A stretch of DNA of 64,000 nt from Nonlabens marinus S1-08 (GTDB lineage: Bacteria > Bacteroidota > Bacteroidia > Flavobacteriales > Flavobacteriaceae): contig NZ_AP014548.1 in assembly GCF_000831385.1 (NCBI RefSeq), positions 558,001 through 622,000 of the forward strand, given 5' to 3'. This document shows positions 15,197 through 24,214 of the stretch, in pieces. Numbering within the stretch: position 1 is the stretch's first letter; each line of letters begins with the position of its first letter. The translations under genes and the position numbers were made by a program. Below the pieces are notes generated by a model that was not told where the DNA came from, made no database searches, and worked only from the letters and a program-made list of their open reading frames with translations.

Positions 15197-16339
15197 TTAT
15201 TTTTTATTCACTGGACTACATCCTGCCATCGTTGTAATTTTTACAGCCTCTGTAGGAGGCATGTTTTCATTACGCCTTACCGTTTCAGTTACCACATTAC
15301 GGGTAATATCGATAAAGGATTTTTCTATATCAGTTCCATCCTGCATGGCTGCCGGACGGCCCACATCTCCTGCCTCACGTATACTTTGAATCAATGGAAG
15401 CTCACCTAAGAAAGGGATGTTTAGATCTGCCGCTAAATTACGAGCACCATCCTTACCGAAGATATGGTATTTATTTTCTGGAAGTTCTGGTGGAATGAAG
15501 TACGCCATATTTTCAATGATACCCAAAACTGGTACATTAATGCTTTCTTGCTGGAACATCGCTACACCTTTACGCGCATCAGCTAATGCTACATTTTGAG
15601 GAGTGCTTACCACTACCGCTCCTGTTAAAGGAAGCGCTTGCATGATACTCAAGTGAATGTCTCCGGTACCTGGAGGTAAATCTACCAGAAGAAAATCAAG
15701 CTTACCCCAGTCGGCATCAAAAATCATTTGATTCAATGCCTTGGAGGCCATAGGCCCACGCCATACCACTGCCTGGTCTAGTTTTGTGAAAAAACCTATA
15801 GATAGAATTTTTACCCCATAACTTTCTACGGGTTTCATTTTTGATTTCCCGTCTACATTCACTGACAAAGGTCTTTCATTCACTACATCAAACATAATCG
15901 TCGCTGATGGCCCGTAGATGTCAGCATCTAATAAGCCTACTTTGAAGCCCATTTTTGCCAGGGTGACCGCAAGATTTGCAGTAACTGTAGATTTACCTAC
16001 ACCGCCTTTACCAGATGCGACTGCAATAATATTATCGATTCCTGGAATAGGTTTACCTTTTATTTCAGGAGCCTTATTTTCATTAACCGGTGCTTCTACT
16101 TTTAAGTTGACCTTGATTTGCGCTTTCTCATAAACTTCTTTATGAATGGCTTGCATTATGGACACTTCTGTCTTCTTCTTAGCTTGTAAACTTGGATTAT
16201 TAATAGTGATATCTACTATTACTTCTTCGCCAAAAACAAGAACATTTTTTACCGCACCGCTTTCTACCATATTCTGGCCTTCACCAGGAACTGAAATGGT
16301 TTCTAAAGCTTTAAGGACGTCTTTCTTTTCTATCTTCAT
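15197..16339 (-). CDS. mrp: Mrp/ApbC-type Fe-S carrier P-loop ATPase
   Basis: The 380-residue protein has an N-terminal MIP18/DUF59 domain (about 1-85: KALETISVPGEGQNMVESGAVKNV) and a C-terminal ParA/Mrp P-loop ATPase. The deviant Walker A SGKGGVGKST is at about 109-118, LLDADIYGPS follows, and LLVDLPPGTGDIHL is Walker B. It loads [4Fe-4S] clusters onto target proteins with ATP hydrolysis. The CxxC typical of many Mrp proteins is not evident; a single late Cys is in TMAGCSPVNKK. I took the ATG at 16339 rather than a GTG at 16357, because a TATCTTTG box covers 16357-16364. Nfu follows directly. Confidence 0.9.
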   Translation of the reverse strand: MKIEKKDVLKALETISVPGEGQNMVESGAVKNVLVFGEEVIVDITINNPSLQAKKKTEVSIMQAIHKEVYEKAQIKVNLKVEAPVNENKAPEIKGKPIPGIDNIIAVASGKGGVGKSTVTANLAVTLAKMGFKVGLLDADIYGPSATIMFDVVNERPLSVNVDGKSKMKPVESYGVKILSIGFFTKLDQAVVWRGPMASKALNQMIFDADWGKLDFLLVDLPPGTGDIHLSIMQALPLTGAVVVSTPQNVALADARKGVAMFQQESINVPVLGIIENMAYFIPPELPENKYHIFGKDGARNLAADLNIPFLGELPLIQSIREAGDVGRPAAMQDGTDIEKSFIDITRNVVTETVRRNENMPPTEAVKITTMAGCSPVNKK

Positions 16340-16356
16340 TTTACAATCAATTGGCA

Positions 16357-16364
16357 CAAAGATA
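16357..16364 (-). promoter_or_regulatory. -7 element (TATCTTTG) of mrp-nfu
   Basis: Minus-strand TATCTTTG matches TAnnTTTG and lies 17 bases before the mrp ATG at 16339. No TTG is visible at the normal -33 distance. Confidence 0.55.
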
Positions 16365-16526
16365 AGGTCTAGACTTGCGTATTGAAAATCATTCTAAATT
16401 ATTAAATTGAATTGTAAACAAATCAACTTAAGTTATAAAAAGTTAAAATTTATCTGGATTCGTAGTTTTTTAATAATTCTTAATCTAATTCAGTAACTTA
16501 CTGGTTCGGTTTTTAAATGTTTCATT

Positions 16527-16991
16527 ATGGGGATCAAAAGTTTTATGGGCCGCAGGTCTGAAGAGAAGGTAGATAAGCGCGAGTCTATACGAGTTCGTGA
16601 TTATATGAAGCGCAAACTGATCACATTTACCGTCGATCAGAATATCAATGAAGTCATGGAAACCATTTTGAAGCAACGCATTACCGGTGGACCCGTTGTG
16701 GATGATCAAAAAAATCTTATTGGAATCATCAGTGATACTGATTTAATGCAAGTCATAGGAGATAGTAGATACCACAACATGCCTGTGGGAGATAAAACTG
16801 TAGCAGATTATATGAGTCATCAAGTCTCCACAATAGACGCGGAAGCGGATATATTTGATGCTGCCGCTCGCTTTTTAAAAACAGGCCATCGCCGTTTCCC
16901 AGTTATCGAAGACGGGAAACTAATTGGCCAAATTTCAAGAATGGATGTCATCATCGCTGCTTCTAATCTTAAGAAAAATCACTGGAGGTAA
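16527..16991 (+). CDS. CBS-pair domain protein
   Basis: This 154-residue protein is two CBS domains and little else: VRDYMKRKLITFTVDQNINEVMETILKQRITGGPVVDDQKNLIGIISDTDLM (about 23-74) and VADYMSHQVSTIDAEADIFDAAARFLKTGHRRFPVIEDGKLIGQISRMDVI (about 92-142). CBS pairs bind adenine nucleotides and act as energy sensors or partners of enzymes and transporters; the partner here is not known. The N terminus (GIKSFMGRRSEEK) is short and basic. The stop codon abuts the stop of the convergent Gre-like gene: TAA and TTA lie side by side at 16989-16994. Confidence 0.9.
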   Translation: MGIKSFMGRRSEEKVDKRESIRVRDYMKRKLITFTVDQNINEVMETILKQRITGGPVVDDQKNLIGIISDTDLMQVIGDSRYHNMPVGDKTVADYMSHQVSTIDAEADIFDAAARFLKTGHRRFPVIEDGKLIGQISRMDVIIAASNLKKNHWR

Positions 16992-17492
16992 TTAGTAGTT
17001 GATTTCTAAAATTTTTAATTTCTGGATTTCATTTCCCAACTTAAATTCTACTACATCTTCTTTTTTAGCACCTGCTAGAGCTTTAGCAATAGGAGTTGTA
17101 AAAGCGATTTTGCCTTTGGACACATCTGCTTCATCAACACCCACAATGCTTATTACCTGAGTCAACATAGCTGCCATATTTTTATACTTGACCTGTGCAC
17201 CAAATCGCACTTCATCTTGTGCTTGATCTTCAGGGTTTATAATACGAGCAGAAGCTATTCTCTCTTTCAGTAATTTAATCTTGCCGTGAATCATATTTTG
17301 CTCACGACGCAAATCGATTTCATTTTCAATTTCTAAGTTTCCGTATTGTTTTTCTAGAAGACTAGATTCTTCTTGTAATTCTTCAAATCCCACTGGAGTA
17401 ACATAGTTGATCACACCATCGGGAAGTATCGCTCTAGGTGGTATTACTAGTGGCTCTTCTTGATCTCCTTCTTTTACAAATCCTCTACTCAT
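16992..17492 (-). CDS. GreA/GreB-family transcription elongation factor-like protein
   Basis: This 166-residue protein has an N-terminal coiled-coil region (GFEELQEESSLLEKQYGNLEIENEIDLRREQNMIHGKIKLLKERIASARII, about 33-83) and a C-terminal GreA/GreB FKBP-like domain (RFGAQVKYKNM...VGVDEADVSKGKIAFTTPIAKALAGAKKEDVVEF). Gre factors enter the RNA polymerase secondary channel and stimulate cleavage of backtracked RNA using acidic residues at the coiled-coil tip. Here the tip carries few clear acidic pairs, so it may be a regulator rather than a cleavage factor. The start overlaps the DUF2237 stop (ATGA), so the two are cotranscribed. Confidence 0.8.
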   Translation of the reverse strand: MSRGFVKEGDQEEPLVIPPRAILPDGVINYVTPVGFEELQEESSLLEKQYGNLEIENEIDLRREQNMIHGKIKLLKERIASARIINPEDQAQDEVRFGAQVKYKNMAAMLTQVISIVGVDEADVSKGKIAFTTPIAKALAGAKKEDVVEFKLGNEIQKLKILEINY

Positions 17493-17851
17493 ATCGCATA
17501 GGTTTTAAGGACATGAATGCTAGTGTATTGTAATGCCTTTTGATCTGTAGCCTCTAAATCAATGAACGGCGCTACTCCAGCTTTCTCTGCCTCTAACCAG
17601 CGATTGACACAAAGGCACCATTTATCTCCTGGTTTCAAACCTGGAAATTGATACGCTGGTATAGGGGTAGACAAGTCGTTTCCTTTAGATTTTGTGTAAT
17701 CCAAAAACTCTTCCGTCATGACCGCACATACTACGTGAGTTCCTGTATCTGCTGGAGAGGTTCTACAATAGCCGTCCCTGTAAAATCCAGTCATAGGATC
17801 AGTACAGCAACCAATTAATTTTTCACCAAAAACATTTTTCACATCATTCAT
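17489..17851 (-). CDS. DUF2237 protein
   Basis: This 120-residue protein matches DUF2237 throughout: NVFGEKLIGCCTDPMTGFYRDGYCRTSPADTGTHVVCAVMTEEFL and FPGLKPGDKWCLCVNRWLEA, ending ALQYTSIHVLKTY. Five or more conserved Cys residues suggest metal or redox chemistry, but no function is established. There is no signal peptide. It overlaps the downstream Gre-like gene by 4 bases. About 140 bases separate it from the hydrolase gene. Confidence 0.88.
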   Translation of the reverse strand: MNDVKNVFGEKLIGCCTDPMTGFYRDGYCRTSPADTGTHVVCAVMTEEFLDYTKSKGNDLSTPIPAYQFPGLKPGDKWCLCVNRWLEAEKAGVAPFIDLEATDQKALQYTSIHVLKTYAI

Positions 17852-17990
17852 TTAAACAGCTTATTAGAAGTGTTATTGAATATACTTATTAGATTTTTTT
17901 AAAGACCTAACTGTTCCATAAACTTCAGAGTTCGTCTGCAAGTAACTTCAAAAGAATAGCCTCGACAGGTTGTCTAGGTCGTTTTCAGAT

Positions 17991-19388
17991 TTAAAATCTC
18001 TCATTGATCCAGCTAGAAATGATGTCCAGCGTTGCAGGGTCAAAGGTTTCCTCGATCGTTGCATATTCACTGCCACTGCCGGTAATCGCATTTTGGAACA
18101 AATGGTTCAAACCTGGTCGTATTGTTATGGTGACGTCTGAGTTGTTCGCTTTCGCGAAAGCGGACTTCATACCAGGCAAATTAATTTCAGGAATCACTTG
18201 ATAATCCAAAGATCCATTGAGCGCCAAAACAGGACAACTTACTTTCTCTAAATAAGGAGTTGGGTCGTAGGAAACAAAATATCGAAACCACGTATCGCTG
18301 AATTGAGAGGCTACTATTTGCGCATATTCAGACGTGTATTTAGATCCTAAATTCTCAGGTGCCGCATCTGCTTTAGTTTCAATGATCTCTAGAATAGCAT
18401 CTTTAACCTCTTGATTGCTAGAGTCAGGAGTGTTTTTAATTTTTTCTAAGATCGCTTCCATAATCTCCATTTCGAGAGCCACAGCTTCTGGACTGGCTCC
18501 TTGAAACTCTACAGATTTTTGCATTTGTGGCAGCAACACATCAGTACCAGAAACTCCTGGTCCTGCAAGAGAGACGAAAAAGGCAATATCCTTAGGATTA
18601 GCGGCAATAACTATAGGCGCAATTAATCCGCCTTCACTGTGACCTATCAAACCTATTTTTTCAGGATCGATGTCATTGCGCGTTTTCAAAAAAGCTACCG
18701 CAGCCTCAACATCAGTAGCAAAATCTAAACTTGTAGCGTTGGCTTGTGTGCCTTCAGATTGCGCCACGCCGCGATCATCATATCTCAATACAGCAATCCC
18801 TTTCTTAGCGAGATGATCTGCAATGACAAGAAAAGGCTTGTGAAAAAAGAGTTGCTCATCCCGATCCTGAGGGCCCGAACCAGAAATCATGATCGCCACT
18901 GGGGGATTCTCAACATCAGCAGGCATGGTTAAAGTCCCGGCGAGTTTGATATTTCCAGCTTTAGGGTTTTCAAAAACTACATCTTCTACTTTATATGGAA
19001 AAGGTGCTTTGGGTTCTTGGGGTCTATCGGGCACAACTTCTTCATATGCTTTCTTTTCTAGAGTCATGGGTGCAGATCCAGGCCCTTGGGTGAAGGTTCC
19101 TTCAATTTTGCCATCTTTCAACTCTCCTACATATTTAATCTTATAGGCATCGAAAATTATAGTGATGAGTCCATCTTCAACCGTAGCACTGTCCATTTCG
19201 AAAAAGTTTTTAGACTGTTTCGGACTTTGCATTTTAGCGCTATAGCCATCTCCTAAGGGTGTAATTTCAAAAATAAGCGGCATGCCTTGAATGGAGCCCG
19301 TCCATGACCCTTCAAAAGCTTGTGCATGATTAAGGCATGAGAAAAAAAGGATGACCAGCCATAATGCGATGTTGAGTGTAGTTTTCAT
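17991..19388 (-). CDS. Secreted alpha/beta hydrolase (esterase or S9-like peptidase)
   Basis: This 465-residue protein has a Sec signal peptide (1-24, ending HAQA) and an N-terminal beta domain of about 100 residues (FEGSWTGSIQGMPLIFEITPLGDGYSAKMQSP). The alpha/beta hydrolase domain follows: VAIMISGSGPQDRDE for the oxyanion region, the nucleophile Ser251 in IGLIGHSEGGL, the likely Asp in LALNGSLDYQV and the His in PGLNHLFQNA. It acts outside the cytoplasm on an unknown ester or amide. The gene is probably transcribed alone. A palindrome copy (18145-18164) near the C terminus encodes AFAKAN. Confidence 0.88.
   Translation of the reverse strand: MKTTLNIALWLVILFFSCLNHAQAFEGSWTGSIQGMPLIFEITPLGDGYSAKMQSPKQSKNFFEMDSATVEDGLITIIFDAYKIKYVGELKDGKIEGTFTQGPGSAPMTLEKKAYEEVVPDRPQEPKAPFPYKVEDVVFENPKAGNIKLAGTLTMPADVENPPVAIMISGSGPQDRDEQLFFHKPFLVIADHLAKKGIAVLRYDDRGVAQSEGTQANATSLDFATDVEAAVAFLKTRNDIDPEKIGLIGHSEGGLIAPIVIAANPKDIAFFVSLAGPGVSGTDVLLPQMQKSVEFQGASPEAVALEMEIMEAILEKIKNTPDSSNQEVKDAILEIIETKADAAPENLGSKYTSEYAQIVASQFSDTWFRYFVSYDPTPYLEKVSCPVLALNGSLDYQVIPEINLPGMKSAFAKANNSDVTITIRPGLNHLFQNAITGSGSEYATIEETFDPATLDIISSWINERF
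18145..18164. repeat. Interspersed palindrome copy 6
   Basis: TTCGCTTTCGCGAAAGCGGA: one change from the full 20-base form. Inside the secreted hydrolase gene, read as AFAKA. Confidence 0.9.
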
Positions 19389-19495
19389 AGGTTGAGTTTT
19401 AAAGTTTTTCCAAAACTAGGAGACAGTTTCAAGCCACGGAAGTATATTATGACGAACGGTAAGCTGAAGATGACTAGCGGTTTTGTACGAGGGAA

Positions 19496-19792
19496 TCACC
19501 CGGCCTTTTGAATTTGATGTTTTAAATCGGCTAATGGCTGTACTCCTGCACCTCGCCAGATTTGCTTGCCATTTTTAAAAATAAGGAATGCTGGAACACC
19601 GCGCACATTGAACTGGGCCGCAAGAGGCTGATTCTTATCCACATCTACTTTGATGATTTTCACTTGATCCCCTAGATCTTTTTTAAGTTCCTCTAACACA
19701 GGCATCATCGTCTGACATGGGCCACACCAGGTAGCATAAAAATCAACAAGCACTGGCACTTCCTGATCTACTATTTCACTGAACTTTGCCAT
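19496..19792 (-). CDS. Thioredoxin
   Basis: This 98-residue single-domain protein has the classic active site W22-C-G-P-C26 in VDFYATWCGPCQTMMPVLEEL, the cis-Pro region VRGVPAFLIFKNGKQIWRGAG, and no signal peptide. It is a cytoplasmic disulfide reductase. It is slightly shorter than E. coli TrxA (108), and lacks the extra N-terminal helix residues, as in some Bacteroidota proteins. It lies between the secreted hydrolase and uvrC and appears to be transcribed alone. Confidence 0.93.
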   Translation of the reverse strand: MAKFSEIVDQEVPVLVDFYATWCGPCQTMMPVLEELKKDLGDQVKIIKVDVDKNQPLAAQFNVRGVPAFLIFKNGKQIWRGAGVQPLADLKHQIQKAG

Positions 19793-19975
19793 AATGATAG
19801 TTTTTTACCAAATTACAAAATGTTCTATTTATGGATGAGTTATTAGAATGTCTTTTGTTTAGAAAGCATATTCTCCTGAAATGCCAATAGCACTAATCAA
19901 AACTTTATTTCTCTTTTCAACGTACACTTTTAGGCTCCAATTAGGATTCTATTGATTTCAAGGAGCCTGTAAAAT

Positions 19976-21793
19976 ATGTACCTTTACCTTGCTATGGAAG
20001 TACCACCACTAGAGGTTCAAATACAGACACTACCGCTATCTCCTGGAGTCTATTTGTATTTTGACAAGAACGACCGGCTCCTTTATGTAGGGAAAGCTAA
20101 AAAACTCAAAAAGCGAGTTTCCTCTTACTTTACGAAAAATCACGACAGCTATCGCATCAAGACGATGGTTCAAAAGATCTTTCGCATCGAGCACATCGTT
20201 GTTCAAACCGAGACAGATGCATTACTACTCGAGAATAGCTTGATCAAGTCCAGGTCTCCTAAATACAACATCATGTTGCGGGACGACAAAACTTATCCGT
20301 GGCTTTGTATCAAAAACGAACGCTTCCCTAGGATTTTCTTGACTAGAAAAATGATCAAGGATGGTAGTGAATATTTTGGACCTTATACCAGTGTTCGAAC
20401 CGTGCGAACACTATTGGAATTAGTCAAATCCTTGTATCCAATTAGAACATGCAAATATGATTTACAGGAAGAAAAAATACAAGCAGGCAAATACAAGCTT
20501 TGCTTAGAATATCATATAGGAAATTGCAAGGGTCCTTGTGTTGCTCTTCAAACTGAAGCAGCATATAATAGAAATATCGAGGCTATTCGGAATATCGTAA
20601 AAGGAGATTTCAAAGATGCAGTGAACCATTTTCAAGGTTTAATGAAGGAAATGGCTTCTAACATGGAATTTGAAGAGGCTCAAATCATTAAGGATAAACT
20701 GGACATCCTGACCAGATATCAAGCAAAATCAACAGTAGTCAATCCTAATATCTCTAATGTTGACATTTTCACCATTGTTAGTGATGAGGCTGCAGGATAT
20801 GTCAATTACATCCAAATCAATCATGGTTCCATAACCAGGTCGCACACCATGGAACTTAAGAAGCAGCTGGACGAGAGTGATAAAGAATTACTCCAACTCG
20901 CTATTGTCGAATTGCGTACCCGATTTGATTCTCAAAGCAAAGAAGTATACACTCAATTTGATGTGGATTTAGGAGAACATATTAAGGTGACCGTCCCTAA
21001 ATTAGGAGATAAAAAACGTGTGGTCGAATTGTCAGAACGCAACGCAAAATTCTTCCGTCAAGAGCAGTTTAAAACAATTAAAATCGTAGATCCAGACCGT
21101 CATGTCAATAGATTAATGACCCAAATGAAAGCCGACTTGCGACTCGACGAGGAACCGCGTCATATGGAATGTTTTGACAATTCCAATATTCAAGGAACTA
21201 ATCCTGTGGCCGCATGCGTTGTATTTAAAGATGGTAAGCCTAGCAAAAGTGATTACCGACATTTCAACATCAAAACTGTTGATGGTCCAGATGATTTTGC
21301 CAGTATGGAGGAAGTTGTTTATAGAAGATACCGGCGTTTACTAGAAGAAGATGAACCCTTACCTCAACTAGTCATCGTTGACGGTGGTAAAGGACAGTTG
21401 TCTAGCGGAGTCACCGCTTTGGAACGATTAGGTTTAAGAGGTAAAATTCCCATTATAGGAATTGCAAAGCGATTGGAAGAACTGTTTTATCCTAACGATC
21501 CCGTACCTTTATATTTAGACAAACGATCTGAAACGCTGAAAGTTATCCAGCAAATGCGTAACGAGGCGCACCGTTTCGGTATCTCGCATCATAGAAATAA
21601 GCGGAGCAAACAGGCGATAGAGACCGAGCTTGATGAAATACCTGGAATAGGTGAGAAAACAACAGTGGAGCTACTGCGTCATTTTAGGTCAGTCAAGAGA
21701 GTAAAAGAAGCTAGTAAACAAGAGTTAATCCCTATAGTTGGGACGAGTAAAGCACAGAGGATTATAGATTTTTACAAAGAGCACAGTGAATAG
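19976..21793 (+). CDS. uvrC: UvrABC excinuclease subunit C
   Basis: The 605-residue protein has the domains of UvrC in order. These are the N-terminal GIY-YIG nuclease (SPGVYLYFDKNDRLLYVGKAKKLKKRVSSYF, about 22-53), the UVR/UvrB-binding domain (MEFEEAQIIKDKLDILTRYQ, about 228-247), the RNase H-like nuclease domain with MECFDNSNIQG and IVDGGKGQLSSG, and two C-terminal helix-hairpin-helix motifs (IPGIGEKTTVELLRHF; IVGTSKAQRI). It makes both incisions in nucleotide excision repair. The start may be the ATG at 19976 or the ATG at 19994 (MEVPPLEVQ), which better matches relatives. Its last 8 bases overlap the next gene. Confidence 0.93.
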   Translation: MYLYLAMEVPPLEVQIQTLPLSPGVYLYFDKNDRLLYVGKAKKLKKRVSSYFTKNHDSYRIKTMVQKIFRIEHIVVQTETDALLLENSLIKSRSPKYNIMLRDDKTYPWLCIKNERFPRIFLTRKMIKDGSEYFGPYTSVRTVRTLLELVKSLYPIRTCKYDLQEEKIQAGKYKLCLEYHIGNCKGPCVALQTEAAYNRNIEAIRNIVKGDFKDAVNHFQGLMKEMASNMEFEEAQIIKDKLDILTRYQAKSTVVNPNISNVDIFTIVSDEAAGYVNYIQINHGSITRSHTMELKKQLDESDKELLQLAIVELRTRFDSQSKEVYTQFDVDLGEHIKVTVPKLGDKKRVVELSERNAKFFRQEQFKTIKIVDPDRHVNRLMTQMKADLRLDEEPRHMECFDNSNIQGTNPVAACVVFKDGKPSKSDYRHFNIKTVDGPDDFASMEEVVYRRYRRLLEEDEPLPQLVIVDGGKGQLSSGVTALERLGLRGKIPIIGIAKRLEELFYPNDPVPLYLDKRSETLKVIQQMRNEAHRFGISHHRNKRSKQAIETELDEIPGIGEKTTVELLRHFRSVKRVKEASKQELIPIVGTSKAQRIIDFYKEHSE

Positions 21794-24032
21794 AATATTT
21801 CTTATGATAACGCTGGTTTTGATGGGGCAGTTTTGCCTATCACAAACTACGCCTGTCAAAGACTCCCTACTTCATTATGATGGCTCCCAAAAAATTGGTC
21901 TCGTTTTATCTGGAGGTGGTGCCAAAGGCTTAGCACATATAGGCACACTTAAGGTGATAGACTCTCTCGGTATTAAAATTGATTATATAGCAGGAACCAG
22001 CATGGGAGCCATTGTAGGTTCCCTATACGCCTCAGGTTATACCGGTCAACAAATAGATTCAATTTTCAAAGTCACTAATTTCAACAACATCATCTCTGAC
22101 GAGATTCCTCGCAGTGCCAAAACATTTTATGAACGCCGTGAAAACGAGCGTTATGCAGTAACCCTACCCTTTGAAGATTTCAAAATCAAGCTGCCCAACT
22201 CCTTGAGTAAAGGTCAGAACGTTTATAATTTACTGTCTCAAGTTTTATCACACGTCAATGATGTGAATGATTTTACAAAACTTCCGATTCCCTTTTTCTG
22301 CCTCGCAACTGATATAGAAACAGGACAAGAAGTTGTTCTCGATTCTGGCTACTTACCCAGAGCCGTAAACGCCAGCGGAGCCTTACCGTCCCTATTTGCT
22401 CCCGTACAAATAGATAATAGAATGCTTATCGATGGGGGCGTTACGGATAATTACCCCATTGAAAAATTACGTGCCAAAGGCATGGATATCATCATAGGTG
22501 TGGACGTACAAGATGATTTTAAATCGCTCGATGAACTTACAGATGCTTTTAGCATACTGACTCAAATCAACAACTTTAGGACCATTAATGACATGAAGTT
22601 GAAGGCTCCAAAGACAGATATTTATATCCAACCCAATATTAAAAACTTTACCGTCATCTCATTTGACCAGGGAACCGCTATTGTTGAAAAAGGAAGAGTA
22701 GCAGCTCTGGCTCAAATAGGCTTGTTGAATCAATTATCTAATGCTGCTTATCAAAAGCCAAAACTAAAAACCGTCTCAAATGACCGTCTGTATTTGAGCA
22801 ATATCAACATCAATGGTAATGAACGCTACACGAGGTCCTATGTGATTGGCAAATTTAAATTGACCACCCCAGGATTCACCACTTATGAAAACATCAAGAA
22901 TGGTGTAAATAATCTACAAGCCACAAACAACTTCACTAAGATCAATTATGAGCTGATCCCTCATGAAGAAGGTCTAGAGCTTGACGTCACTGTAGAAGAA
23001 TCGACTGTACGCAACTACTTAAGGCTTAGCTTACACTATGATGAATTGTTGCGCAGCGCAGCTTTAGTAAATCTTACCAGGAAAAACGTTCTCTTTAACA
23101 ATGATGTAGTGTCTGCTGATTTTATTCTAGGTGACAATTTGCGCTATGTTGCAGATTATTACATCGATAAAGGAAATTACTGGTCCATTGGATTGCACAG
23201 CGAGTTCACTCAGTTTGAAAAAGATATTCCAACAAGCTTCATAAACTCCGTAACTGGAACTCTTCCCGTAGGTGTAAATAGTGTGGAGATCAACTATTAT
23301 GATTGGACACAGCAGTTTTATTTACAAACCCGACTAGATAAAGGCTTCAATGTCATTGCGGGAGCAGAACTTAAATCTCTTGATATTTTTACGAATACTC
23401 TAGTTACAGGAAGCGTTACCGACAACCGCACTGATTTTGAAAACAGCACCACGGGCAGTATTTATGGTAAAGCGCTGTACGACACCTATGACAACAATTT
23501 CTTTCCCTCCTCTGGCTGGAAAGTAGACGCAGATTTTCACTTGTATTTATATAATGATGTACTTCAAGAAGATTTTAGTGAGTATTCTATCGCTCAACTA
23601 CAAGTGGGGTATGCGAGAGCTTTCGGGAAATTTAGTTTAAGAGCAGAAGGACATGTTGGTATTTCCATCGGGAATCCTGAGACTTCATCGCTCGATTTCG
23701 TTTTGGGCGGTTATGGTGCTAGACGTATAAATAACCTTATTCCCTTTTACGGCTATGATTTTATAAGTTTAAGCGGGAACACCATGATGCGCAGCTTGTT
23801 TGAGCTGGATTACGAGATCTTCCGTAAAAACCATGTGGTGTTGAGTGCAAATTTTGCAAATCTGGACGACGATCTGTTTGAACAAGACGACTGGTACAGC
23901 AAGGCACGCTATTCTGGTTTTGCCGTTGGTTATGGTGTGGAGACCTTTTTGGGACCTTTAGAATTAAAATACAGCTTTAGCCCACAGCAAGATGACGGTG
24001 AGTTTTTTGTTAGGCTAGGTTTTAATTTTTAG
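21786..24032 (+). CDS. Patatin-like phospholipase fused to POTRA and Omp85-type beta-barrel
   Basis: The 748-residue protein has a signal peptide (to about 20) and a patatin domain: oxyanion loop GGGAKG (43-48), nucleophile Ser72 in GTSMG, and the Asp of the dyad in LIDGGVTDNYPIE (about 218). A POTRA-like segment (NININGNERYTRSYVIGKF, about 338-356) follows, then a C-terminal 16-strand-type barrel ending in Phe (FFVRLGFNF). This is the architecture of the PlpD-type (type Vd) secreted or surface lipases. It starts at a GTG inside uvrC; an in-frame ATG at 21804 would lose part of the signal peptide. Release of the lipase domain is not evident. Confidence 0.88.
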   Translation: MNRIFLMITLVLMGQFCLSQTTPVKDSLLHYDGSQKIGLVLSGGGAKGLAHIGTLKVIDSLGIKIDYIAGTSMGAIVGSLYASGYTGQQIDSIFKVTNFNNIISDEIPRSAKTFYERRENERYAVTLPFEDFKIKLPNSLSKGQNVYNLLSQVLSHVNDVNDFTKLPIPFFCLATDIETGQEVVLDSGYLPRAVNASGALPSLFAPVQIDNRMLIDGGVTDNYPIEKLRAKGMDIIIGVDVQDDFKSLDELTDAFSILTQINNFRTINDMKLKAPKTDIYIQPNIKNFTVISFDQGTAIVEKGRVAALAQIGLLNQLSNAAYQKPKLKTVSNDRLYLSNININGNERYTRSYVIGKFKLTTPGFTTYENIKNGVNNLQATNNFTKINYELIPHEEGLELDVTVEESTVRNYLRLSLHYDELLRSAALVNLTRKNVLFNNDVVSADFILGDNLRYVADYYIDKGNYWSIGLHSEFTQFEKDIPTSFINSVTGTLPVGVNSVEINYYDWTQQFYLQTRLDKGFNVIAGAELKSLDIFTNTLVTGSVTDNRTDFENSTTGSIYGKALYDTYDNNFFPSSGWKVDADFHLYLYNDVLQEDFSEYSIAQLQVGYARAFGKFSLRAEGHVGISIGNPETSSLDFVLGGYGARRINNLIPFYGYDFISLSGNTMMRSLFELDYEIFRKNHVVLSANFANLDDDLFEQDDWYSKARYSGFAVGYGVETFLGPLELKYSFSPQQDDGEFFVRLGFNF

Positions 24033-24044
24033 AATTGTAAGAAG

Positions 24045-24064
24045 TCCGCTTTCGCGAAAGCGAA
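24045..24064. repeat. Interspersed palindrome copy 7, intergenic
   Basis: TCCGCTTTCGCGAAAGCGAA, 13 bases after the stop of the patatin-Omp85 gene. Confidence 0.9.
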
Positions 24065-24214
24065 ATACCACATCATCACCCTGCAAAATCAGTTAAAGAA
24101 ATCACTGTATTTGAGTAATTGTAACATTTAACCTACAATCGCATCTAATTTATAGAGGTTCCTTATGGAATGGTCTAGAGAATTTCCGAAATTTACGTTC
24201 ACAACACTACAGCT

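Noticed and set aside
16485..16709. 74-residue minus-strand frame over the CBS gene start
   Set aside because: Shadow of the CBS-pair gene, with no recognisable features.
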